A stretch of 64,000 bases of DNA from CALOAD01 sp942491415 (lineage in GTDB: Bacteria; Cyanobacteriota; Vampirovibrionia; Gastranaerophilales; CALOAD01): NCBI GenBank assembly GCA_942491415.1, contig CALOAD010000009.1:186001-250000 (forward strand), in the 5' to 3' direction. Positions within the stretch are counted from its first letter, which is position 1, and every line of letters starts with the position of its first letter. The notes beneath the pieces are model-generated. The model worked only from the letters and a program-made list of their open reading frames with translations. It was not told where the DNA came from and made no database searches. Positions 35,322-42,745 of this stretch are shown here, piece after piece. The translations under genes were made by a program, and so were the position numbers.

Positions 35322-35359
35322 TTTTTAAGAAATGCGATCGCAATCGGATTTCTTAAAAA
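35322..35359. repeat. Intra-operon hairpin with GCGATCGC
   Basis: TTTTTAAGAAAT (35322-35333) pairs with ATTTCTTAAAAA (35348-35359) around a 14-base loop that contains GCGATCGC, the core of the cyanobacterial HIP1 octamer. It lies in the 136-base gap between the hlyD-like gene and the ATPase gene, where an attenuator or an mRNA-processing signal could change subunit ratios. Confidence 0.5.
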
Positions 35360-35369
35360 TAAACTCGTT

Positions 35370-36359
35370 TCAGTTTAAAAGTTTAACTTTAACGGTTATA
35401 GGCATTCCCTGTCTCAAACCCTTATCAGGGTTGTCAACAATAACTCTCAATCGATAAACCAAATCAGTTCTTAATGATGTCGTCTCTACATTTTTAGGGG
35501 TAAATTCAGCAACGGGAGAAATAAAACCTATATGTCCTTCATAAGGCTTATTAGGTCTTGAGTCTGTGTACACTTCGGTTTTCATTCCGGGACTAATTTT
35601 GCCCAAGTTAGGCTCTTCTATATATGTGCGAATCCAAACAGGAGATTTTAAAGAAAGTGTATAAACAGGAGAGGCGACATTAACAACGGATCCCGGCTCT
35701 TGAATGCGAGTAAGTATAGTACCTTCGTTAGGTGCAATTATTTTGGTATCGTTCAAATTTGTTCGGGCTCGATCAAGTCTTGCTTTTGCCATTTCAAATA
35801 GGGCTTTTGCCTGTAAAATATCCTCTTGTCTAAACCCTTCTTGTGCAAGATCAAACTCCTCTTGTGTCGTTTTTAACCTTGCTAAAGCTTCTTTCATAAA
35901 AGATTCAGAATCATCAAGGGCTTGTAAAGATACAGCTCCTTTGCAAATAACTTCTTTTTGTCTTTTATATAATAATAAAGCCTTTTTGTAATTAGCTTCT
36001 TCTTGTTGCATCCTTGCTTTTGCAGATGCAATTTCCTGTTTTCTATTCCCGTTTTGAAATTTTAAAAGATTTGCCTTTGAATTTTCCAGATCAGCTTTTG
36101 CGATATTTACTTCATCGGTATAGGGTCTAGAGTCAAGTTCAGCAACGATCTGTCCCGTTTTTACAATATTTCCTTCATCAAAATTCATCTTTTTGACAAG
36201 ACCTGAGACTCTAAAAGATAAATTAACCTGACGTATATCGACATTTCCATATAACGTCAATTCACTACCATTTTTTCGCTTTGAATGCATTACGAAAAAC
36301 AAGCTAATAGTCAAAAATATAACAATTAAAGCTAATATTTTAATTAGCTTTTTGTTCAT
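35370..36359 (-). CDS. HlyD/YbhG-like periplasmic adaptor
   Basis: 329 residues: an N-terminal membrane anchor (about 5-24), a lipoyl half-domain (LSFRVSGLVKKMNFDEGNIV), a coiled-coil hairpin (about 85-190) and the second lipoyl half with NDTKIIAPNEGTILTRIQEPG. It links the inner-membrane ABC transporter to the outer-membrane channel. The ATG at 36359 has GGAG 6 bases upstream; its first bases overlap the stop of the tetR gene, so regulator and exporter are one operon. Confidence 0.92.
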   Translation of the reverse strand: MNKKLIKILALIVIFLTISLFFVMHSKRKNGSELTLYGNVDIRQVNLSFRVSGLVKKMNFDEGNIVKTGQIVAELDSRPYTDEVNIAKADLENSKANLLKFQNGNRKQEIASAKARMQQEEANYKKALLLYKRQKEVICKGAVSLQALDDSESFMKEALARLKTTQEEFDLAQEGFRQEDILQAKALFEMAKARLDRARTNLNDTKIIAPNEGTILTRIQEPGSVVNVASPVYTLSLKSPVWIRTYIEEPNLGKISPGMKTEVYTDSRPNKPYEGHIGFISPVAEFTPKNVETTSLRTDLVYRLRVIVDNPDKGLRQGMPITVKVKLLN

Positions 36360-37018
36360 AATAAACTCCAATTGTTAATGGTAATTTCTGTTTGTTTTAA
36401 TACAGTGTTTTTTATTTGATTCAGCAAGTCAGGATTATATTCATCAAGATCTAATCGTTTTAGAATGACTCTTTTTCCAAAACGAAATATTAGCATCTGT
36501 CCAATTATAGTAGTAGCAAGTATTACCATACTTTCATCGTCTTCAGGTTTGTCGAAAATCGAAGCTATGAGACTGGTAAAAGCCTTGTGTACCCGTCCCA
36601 TTATTCTGTTATAAAAAATATCAAAGACAGAAGAAGGATTGGTCATTTCTCTGATAAGTAATAACACCAAGTACTGGGGGAGTCCTTTTGATAAAATTAA
36701 ATCCATATATCTATTTAACAATTCAATTAAAAACTTTTTCTGCTCTTTTTTGTCCGTATGTTTTTTATTTGAAATTTCATTAAGTAAATCATTCATTTTT
36801 AATTCGAATAATTCAATCTTTGATTCTATTGCAGCTTTGTAAAGACCTTCTTTCCCCCCAAAATAATAGTTTATAGCAGATATATTAACATCTGCTTTTT
36901 CTACAATTTTTCTTGTGCTAACTCCTTCATACCCATACAGTGCAAATAATTCAAGAGCGACTTCAATTAGTCTATTTTTTGTATTGATCGAAGGATTAGA
37001 CTCTTGGGGGTTTTTCAT
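36356..37018 (-). CDS. TetR family regulator, CecR/YbiH-like
   Basis: 220 residues. The helix-turn-helix is GVSTRKIVEKADVNISAINYYFGGKEGLYKAA split at about 35-65, with the hallmark INYYFGGKEGLY. The long C-terminal ligand domain fits the DUF1956 type of CecR, the repressor of the ybhGFSR exporter in E. coli, which matches the operon behind it. ATG at 37018 has AAGGA 8 bases upstream. A 20-base palindrome fills its promoter spacer. Confidence 0.9.
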   Translation of the reverse strand: MKNPQESNPSINTKNRLIEVALELFALYGYEGVSTRKIVEKADVNISAINYYFGGKEGLYKAAIESKIELFELKMNDLLNEISNKKHTDKKEQKKFLIELLNRYMDLILSKGLPQYLVLLLIREMTNPSSVFDIFYNRIMGRVHKAFTSLIASIFDKPEDDESMVILATTIIGQMLIFRFGKRVILKRLDLDEYNPDLLNQIKNTVLKQTEITINNWSLL

Positions 37019-37072
37019 ATTCAAATTCCTTTTTAAAAATATAGTTTATTGATTTTTTATTATTTAATTAAT

Positions 37073-37101
37073 ACTATAAATCAATCGATTGATTTAATCA
37101 A
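37073..37101 (-). promoter_or_regulatory. Promoter with TetR operator in the spacer
   Basis: On the minus strand TTGATT (37101-37096), 17 bases, TATAGT (37078-37073). The 20-base perfect palindrome TAAATCAATCGATTGATTTA (37077-37096) covers exactly the spacer, so bound repressor would block RNA polymerase. It probably controls the whole exporter operon. Confidence 0.75.
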
Positions 37102-37211
37102 GTGTTTGGTTTTGTTTTAATAATCACAATTTAACAATTTAAACGGTTTTTATAGACTGTTTATCTTGTTACAGTATAATTATTAAAGATGCATTTAAAG
37201 AGGATTTTTTC

Positions 37212-38024
37212 GTGATCAAACTTCCAAACTACAAAAAAGAACAAAAAGAATTTATTCAAAATTATATAGACTTAAATTGTGATATAGGGCAGAGTTTCGG
37301 TGTTTATAGAAATGAGACCGAATTGGATTTATTGCCTTATTCTACTTCTGCAAATATTTCTTGTGGCGCACATGCCGGCGACCCGCTAACCCTTGTAAAA
37401 GCATTAAAACAAGCACAAGAGTCCGGTTTAGCAGTTGGAGCGCACATTGGATATCCGGATTTGCAAGGTTTTGGGTATAGAGAAATGAATCTAGATGATG
37501 AAGAAATTCAAGCTCTTGTCTTGTATCAAATAGGTGCAATTTCAGCACTGGCAAAGTCTTATGGTATAGAAATAGAACATCTAAGACCTCACGGAGCTTT
37601 ATATAAACAAGCCTCACAGGATATAAACGTATCTTTAAGCATAGCAAAGGCTATTAAATCTTATAATCCTTGGTTGATTTATGTCGGTGCGGCAGGTGAA
37701 GCCTTAGATAAGGTCTCCGAATCAACAGGAATAAAAGTTGCACATGAAGTAATGCTTGATAAAATTTATAATTTTGACGGTTCTATTGATTTTGAAGCTG
37801 GTGATATCGCAAACCTCGATTATTCAAAAGGGATTATAACGTCTTTAATTAAACATTCAACCGTCGAAAATAAAAAAGGTGGCTACACAAAAATCAAGTT
37901 TGATACGGTTCATTTAAGCTTAAAATCTCAATACTCTTTAGAAATAGCTAAATGTATGAATGAAGCTATTGTTAATAAAGCTCCTATGGCTGTAAGCATA
38001 GTAAAAGACACTAGTTGGATTTAG
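37212..38024 (+). CDS. pxpA: LamB/YcsF family 5-oxoprolinase subunit A
   Basis: 270 residues of the LamB/YcsF family, which with PxpB and PxpC hydrolyses 5-oxoproline to glutamate. Marks are DLNCDIGQSFG near residue 20, NISCGAHAGDP near 49, GAHIGYPDLQGFGYREM near 76 and LRPHGALYKQ near 122. A GTG start is used, with GAGG 9 bases upstream. The pxpB and pxpC genes are not adjacent, which is unusual. A related carbohydrate-deacetylase-like role cannot be excluded. Confidence 0.85.
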   Translation: MIKLPNYKKEQKEFIQNYIDLNCDIGQSFGVYRNETELDLLPYSTSANISCGAHAGDPLTLVKALKQAQESGLAVGAHIGYPDLQGFGYREMNLDDEEIQALVLYQIGAISALAKSYGIEIEHLRPHGALYKQASQDINVSLSIAKAIKSYNPWLIYVGAAGEALDKVSESTGIKVAHEVMLDKIYNFDGSIDFEAGDIANLDYSKGIITSLIKHSTVENKKGGYTKIKFDTVHLSLKSQYSLEIAKCMNEAIVNKAPMAVSIVKDTSWI

Positions 38025-38135
38025 TTAATATAAAGAAGATATAAAACTTTGTAAAAAAATTCTTTTTTAATGAGTTTTGTTATATTTTATTTATAGTGTA
38101 TTGAAAAAATCACAATAAACTTGGAAAATTAAATT

Positions 38136-39455
38136 ATGGTATTTTTCAGAAATAAAAATAAAATAACAAGAGCTGCAACTTGGTTACTTCCGGGATTGCA
38201 AATAAAAAGGTGGTTTTTGCTAATATTCGTTGGGGCTTTGCTTTTGACAATGGGAACTGCCATTTTGCTCAATTTGCATCCTATTCATATGCTTATGGAA
38301 TTTGTTAAAAAAGTTGCTCAAGCAGCACCTTCTTATATAACAGGTAGTGTTGCAATTGCAATAGGTTCGATTTTCTTTTTTATGGGATGGCAAAAAGCAA
38401 ATTTGTCAATAATTGACGCAATGCCGGGAGATCAAGAAGACCTTCTCGAGACACTTTATCAAAGAAGAATGCTTAGAAGAGGTCCTAAAATAGTTGCAAT
38501 TGGAGGAGGAACAGGTCTTTCAACAATGCTAAAAGGGTTGAAGCATATAACCAGTAATTTAACAGCAGTTGTAACTGTCGGCGATGATGGTGGTAGCTCA
38601 GGTCGTTTAAGAGAAGAAATGGGTGTATTACCTCCGGGGGACATAAGAAATTGCATTGCAGCATTGGCAAAAGATGAAGCTCTTGTAACAGAGTTATTTC
38701 AATATAGATTTAACAAAGGTCACGGACTTGAAGGTCATAGCTTTGGAAATCTTTTTTTATCAGCACTTTGCGCTATTACAGGTGATATGGTGATGGCAGT
38801 GAAAGAATCTTCCAAAGTATTATCAATCCGAGGAAAAGTCCTACCGTCAACTCTTGATGATATGAAACTTATCGCCGAAATGGAAGATGGAAGGATTATT
38901 CTGGGAGAATCAAACATTCCTGAAGCCGGTGGTAAAATTATAAAGCTAAAAACAGACCCTCCAAATTTAAGAGCATTGGAAGATGTTTTAGTTGCGATAA
39001 GAGAAGCTGACTTGATAATAATGGGACCCGGAAGTCTTTATACAAGTATTATTCCAAATCTTTTAGTTAATAAATTAACTGAAACTTTACGCGAGGCTGA
39101 GGCAAAGAAAATTTATATTTGTAATATAATGACACAACCCGGTGAAACTGATGACTATACAGTATCAGACCATATAAAAGCTTTATTGGAGCACTCTCGT
39201 GAAGATGGAATATTAGATGCTGTATTTGTCAATGATAGCCTTCCTAAAAATCTTGCTCAAAAGTATAAAGAGGTAAATTCTCATCCTGTAAAACTTGATG
39301 TTGAAAACATTAAAAAACTTGGCGTGAAAATTGTCACAGGTAGATTAATAGAAGAAAATGAAGAAGGATTAGTAAGACATAGCCCTCAGAAAATCGCAAG
39401 AGTTGTATATAAATGGTTTAAAACAGTATCTCAAATGGAAGAAGAAAATATCTAG
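38136..39455 (+). CDS. yvcK: Gluconeogenesis factor YvcK/CofD-like, membrane-anchored
   Basis: 439 residues: two membrane segments in the first 90 residues (FLLIFVGALLLTMGTAILL and a second near 70-85), then the CofD/YvcK domain with AIGGGTGLSTMLKGLK near 122, VVTVGDDGGSSGRLREEMG near 145 and MGPGSLYTSIIPNL near 296. YvcK binds UDP-sugars and is needed for growth on gluconeogenic carbon sources and for correct cell-wall synthesis. The N-terminal membrane segments are common in cyanobacterial relatives and absent from the B. subtilis protein. It starts a unit with panB and panC. Confidence 0.92.
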   Translation: MVFFRNKNKITRAATWLLPGLQIKRWFLLIFVGALLLTMGTAILLNLHPIHMLMEFVKKVAQAAPSYITGSVAIAIGSIFFFMGWQKANLSIIDAMPGDQEDLLETLYQRRMLRRGPKIVAIGGGTGLSTMLKGLKHITSNLTAVVTVGDDGGSSGRLREEMGVLPPGDIRNCIAALAKDEALVTELFQYRFNKGHGLEGHSFGNLFLSALCAITGDMVMAVKESSKVLSIRGKVLPSTLDDMKLIAEMEDGRIILGESNIPEAGGKIIKLKTDPPNLRALEDVLVAIREADLIIMGPGSLYTSIIPNLLVNKLTETLREAEAKKIYICNIMTQPGETDDYTVSDHIKALLEHSREDGILDAVFVNDSLPKNLAQKYKEVNSHPVKLDVENIKKLGVKIVTGRLIEENEEGLVRHSPQKIARVVYKWFKTVSQMEEENI

Positions 39456-39469
39456 ATAGTTGGTATAAA

Positions 39470-40339
39470 ATGAGCGAAATTAATAAAAAACCTGTATCTG
39501 TTTTCACTTTTCAAAATAAAAAACAAAAAAATGAAAAAATAACAGCACTTACGGCTTACGATTATTCAACGGCAAAGTACCTTGATGAATCAGGAATAGA
39601 TTTCATCTTGGTTGGTGATTCTCTTGCTATGGTTGCATTAGGACATGAAACGACTCATAGCGTTACTGTTGATGAAATGCTTGTATTTACAAAAGCTGTT
39701 TCAAGAGGGGCAAAACGAACAATGGTTATTGCTGATATGCCTTTCATGAGCTATCAAACGGATGTAAAAACTGCGGTTAAAAATGCAGGAAGATTCATAA
39801 AAGAGGGCGGTGCCAGAGCTGTAAAAATGGAAGGCTGTTCCAATTATATGCTTGAAGTGACTCAAAGAACTGTAGAGGCAGGAATTCCTGTCTTGGCTCA
39901 CTTGGGATTTACGCCTCAATTTTTACATACGCTTGGCGGTTATGCAGTGCAAGGAAAAAATCTTAAAAATACACAAAAAATTATTGAACAGGCTAAAGCT
40001 TTGGAAAAAGCCGGTGCGTTTGCCCTTGTGCTTGAAATGGTGCCTGAAGAATCAGCAAAAGCCATAACTGAAAACATTTCTATTCCGACTATCGGAATAG
40101 GAGCAGGGCGTTATTGCTCAGGTCAAATTTTGGTTACTGATGATATTTTAGGTAAATATAGTGATTTTACTCCAAAATTTGCAAAAAAATATGCTGATTT
40201 TGCGTCCGGAATGAAAAAAGCTTTTGAAAATTATATAAAAGAAGTTAATAATAATGATTTTCCATCTGAACAACAAATTTTTAAACTAAATAGTGAAGAA
40301 AAAGAAAGACTTGAAAATGTTTACCCTTCAAACAATTAA
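39470..40339 (+). CDS. panB: 3-methyl-2-oxobutanoate hydroxymethyltransferase
   Basis: First committed step of pantothenate synthesis: adds a hydroxymethyl group from methylene-tetrahydrofolate to alpha-ketoisovalerate. 289 residues with LTAYDYSTAKYLDESGID, VGDSLAMVALGHETT (metal and substrate binding), GARAVKMEGC and IPTIGIGAGRYCSGQILV. Starts 15 bases after yvcK and overlaps the panC start by 23 bases, so pantothenate genes are coupled. Confidence 0.95.
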   Translation: MSEINKKPVSVFTFQNKKQKNEKITALTAYDYSTAKYLDESGIDFILVGDSLAMVALGHETTHSVTVDEMLVFTKAVSRGAKRTMVIADMPFMSYQTDVKTAVKNAGRFIKEGGARAVKMEGCSNYMLEVTQRTVEAGIPVLAHLGFTPQFLHTLGGYAVQGKNLKNTQKIIEQAKALEKAGAFALVLEMVPEESAKAITENISIPTIGIGAGRYCSGQILVTDDILGKYSDFTPKFAKKYADFASGMKKAFENYIKEVNNNDFPSEQQIFKLNSEEKERLENVYPSNN

Positions 40340-41169
40340 TGAAGTTAAAAAAGTTGTTTTGAAATGGAAAAAAAATGGAGAAACAATAGGTTTTGTACCC
40401 ACAATGGGAGCTCTTCATATAGGACATGAAAGTCTTATAGAAGAATCGGTCAAAAATTGTGATCGTACTGTAGTAAGTATTTTTGTTAATCCTACTCAAT
40501 TTGGACCAAATGAAGATCTTGATAAATATCCACGTACTTTAGAACAAGATAAAACTATTTGCCAACAAAACAATGTTGACTTGGTTTTTGCTCCTTGTGT
40601 TTCAGAATTATACCCCCAAGGGCAAGAAAAAAGTAATATTACTTTTGTTATACCGCCCTTAAATTTTGAAAATAAAATGTGTGGAAATAATAGAGAGGGT
40701 CATTTTAAAGGGGTTACAACCATTGTTGCTAAGCTTTTTAATATAGTACAAGCTGATAAAGCTTTTTTCGGTCAAAAAGATGCTCAACAACTTGCAATTA
40801 TTAAAAAAATGGTTGCAGATTTAAATATGCCGGTTGAAATCATAGGATGTCCAATAAAAAAGAAATCCTGATGGACTCGCTTGCAGTTCTAGAAATGTGT
40901 ATTTATCTGAATCATCTCGAAAAAAAGCCTTAACTATTTATAAAACTCTTTGTGAATTACAAAAACTTTATGATAAAGGAACTATTGAGATTGATAATGC
41001 TTTTAAAAAGGTAAAAGGTTTGCTAGACGAGGATGTACAGCTTGAATATCTTGAAGCTTATGATTTTGAAACTCTTGAATCGGTAGAAAGCTTGAAAGAA
41101 GAAACCCTTGTGGCGATTGCTGGAAAAATTGATAATGTAAGACTTATTGATAATATTCTTATAAGCTGA
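40317..41169 (+). pseudogene. panC: Pantoate--beta-alanine ligase, frameshifted at an A run
   Basis: Joins pantoate and beta-alanine in an ATP-dependent step after panB. The first frame (ATG 40317) carries the family start, including the nucleotide-binding PTMGALHIGHESLI and FGQKDAQQL, but ends early at 40871 after 184 residues. The rest of the protein continues in another frame: DGLACSSRNVYLS, with the ATP-binding SSRN motif, then the C-terminal domain to 41169. The switch lies at six A at 40856-40861. One A fewer would give an uninterrupted protein of about 283 residues ending normally, reading CPIKRNPDGLACSSRN. As written the first frame lacks the second ATP motif and should be inactive. 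It could be a real mutation, rescued slippage or a sequencing error. Confidence 0.88.
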
Positions 41170-41220
41170 TAAAGTAAATTTAGCAGATAATTGTTTTAAA
41201 GAAATATTCGGAGTGAATGA

Positions 41221-42126
41221 ATGAGGAAGTTGAGCTCTTTTATAAAATTAATCCAGGTTCTTTCATTATTAACAGTTCCCGGAGTTGTAATATACTGGCT
41301 ATTAGTACAAGTGGAGTTAGTTGCACTTGAAAAAATCAAATTAACGTTAGGTGCTTTTTTTCAACCATTTATAAATTTAATAAATACGATGGGTGATTTT
41401 ATATTCATCTTTGAAGGTGAACGAGTTGACTTTAGTGCTCTTGTATTGGCATTTTCTCTTATACTCTTTTATATTGTTTTAGGGTATTTGGATATTTTTA
41501 TTATTAAATTGGATGAATATTTAGAATATAAAAAACAACAAGCTCAAGAATTGGAAATACAAAGAGAACAAGAAGAGATACAAAAAGAGTTTACTGAAAC
41601 AATGTTGCAGCATAATATAATTTATTTTGCTGTGAAATTTGAGCAAAAAACAAGCGCTTTTTCTTATTTACCCGGGCAAGATGGCGAATCTGAAAGTCAA
41701 ATTCAAAAAATTATTGAAAATTTTAAAGAAGAAGCTAGAAGTTATGGTTGTATAACAAACGGGAATGTTGCTAATGATGAAAATAAAGTCTTTTTTGTAT
41801 TTGGTAATATTGAAAAAGCGATTAACTTTGCTTTTTATCTTAAAAAGAAAATTTTAATTTTAAATAAAAATTCAAATTTTATTGATGAAATAATCTTCTT
41901 TGGCGCACTTCATGTTAGTAAAGATCAAAGTACGCATTTACAAGATTTATCATTTTTAGAAAGATTACTAAATTGTGCAAATAAAAATGGTATCAGTGCA
42001 TCTGAAAGCTTTAAGTTTAGAATAGATGTTGATGATATTGATTTGAAGTTGGAGTTTAATACCCAAGGGCTTTATAAAATATTTGAGCGTAATTTTGAGT
42101 TATTCCAAATTACAATGAAAGATTAA
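41221..42126 (+). CDS. Membrane protein with a degenerate nucleotidyl-cyclase-like domain
   Basis: 301 residues. Two membrane segments (about 13-30 and 75-98) enclose a short outside loop. A charged coiled coil (about 100-135) leads to a cytoplasmic domain (about 140-300). That domain follows the order of class III adenylate/guanylate cyclases: a core beta strand, a NKVFFVFGNIEKAINFAFYL stretch, a strand with FFGALHVSKD, then LLNCANKNGISASESFKF, which resembles the A-RL-x-ILIS end. The metal-binding Asp pair and the Arg of active cyclases are not evident, so it is probably a binding or regulatory module. Not recognised as a named family. It follows panC by 51 bases. Confidence 0.55.
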   Translation: MRKLSSFIKLIQVLSLLTVPGVVIYWLLVQVELVALEKIKLTLGAFFQPFINLINTMGDFIFIFEGERVDFSALVLAFSLILFYIVLGYLDIFIIKLDEYLEYKKQQAQELEIQREQEEIQKEFTETMLQHNIIYFAVKFEQKTSAFSYLPGQDGESESQIQKIIENFKEEARSYGCITNGNVANDENKVFFVFGNIEKAINFAFYLKKKILILNKNSNFIDEIIFFGALHVSKDQSTHLQDLSFLERLLNCANKNGISASESFKFRIDVDDIDLKLEFNTQGLYKIFERNFELFQITMKD

Positions 42127-42145
42127 TAATTAACTAATATAAAAT

Positions 42146-42172
42146 AAAAAATTAATTTTTTATTAATTTTTT
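42146..42172 (+). terminator. AT-only terminator after the cyclase-like gene
   Basis: AAAAATTAAT (from 42146) and ATTAATTTTTT (42162-42172) form an A/T stem ending in a T run, 20 bases after the stop codon. Weak because it has no GC pairs. Confidence 0.35.
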
Positions 42173-42310
42173 GAGTATTTTTTGAAAATTTAATTATTAT
42201 TTTTTAGTAAAAGATTTGAATTGTTTAAACTGTTTAAAATCTATGTATATTTATGTTTTAGATTTAAATTCAAGTAAGATTATTACTAAATAATTCAAGT
42301 CAAAAAAATA

Positions 42311-42339
42311 AAGTGATTATGTGCATGATTACTTTTTTT
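42311..42339 (+). terminator. Hairpin plus T run in the groES leader
   Basis: Bases 42312-42333 form an 11-pair hairpin with two wobble pairs (AGTGATTATG and CATGATTACT as arms) followed by seven T. It lies 50 bases before the groES start and could attenuate groESL or end upstream transcription. No CIRCE operator was found in the 262-base gap (42127-42388), which otherwise holds only AT-rich sequence. Confidence 0.45.
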
Positions 42340-42388
42340 GTTGTATTATGAGTTCGTTCAAGAAAAGAGTACTTTTGGAGGTAGAGAA

Positions 42389-42685
42389 ATGTCAGACGTA
42401 AAAATCAGACCATTAGCTGACAAATTGGTTGTAAAAGTTATTGATGAAGCAGAACAAACGGCAGGAGGAATTTTTATTCCTGATTCTGCAAGAGAAAAGC
42501 CTCAAAAAGGCGAAGTTATCGCTGTAGGCTCAGGGGCTATGAATAAAAATGGCGAAAGAGATGAAATGGAAGTAAAAGTTGGAGATACTGTTCTTTTCGC
42601 TAAATATGGCGGCACTGACGTAAAACTTGGTGATGAAGAAGTAAAAATCCTTTCTGAAAGAGATGTTTTAGCAGTTGTTGAATAA
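42389..42685 (+). CDS. groES: Co-chaperonin GroES
   Basis: 98 residues, the lid of the GroEL folding chamber. It starts MSDVKIRPLADKLVVKVID, has the mobile loop region EQTAGGIFIPDSAREKPQKG, and ends with ILSERDVLAVVE. The ATG at 42389 has a perfect GGAGG 7 bases upstream; a longer frame to a TTG at 42338 is not used. First gene of groESL, 60 bases before groEL. Confidence 0.97.
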   Translation: MSDVKIRPLADKLVVKVIDEAEQTAGGIFIPDSAREKPQKGEVIAVGSGAMNKNGERDEMEVKVGDTVLFAKYGGTDVKLGDEEVKILSERDVLAVVE

Positions 42686-42745
42686 CAACCAAAACAAAAA
42701 TAGTGTAGTAAAAGAGTAATTGTTATAAAAGGAGAAATCATAACA

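Noticed and set aside
37342..37647. 101-codon minus-strand frame opposite pxpA
   Set aside because: Antisense shadow of a well-supported gene, with no start signal.
40897..41169. Separate small gene after panC
   Set aside because: Its sequence is the C-terminal part of PanC in another frame, starting with the SSRN region, and not an independent gene.
42127..42388. CIRCE operator before groES
   Set aside because: The expected inverted repeat is not present; the only palindrome is the terminator-like hairpin.
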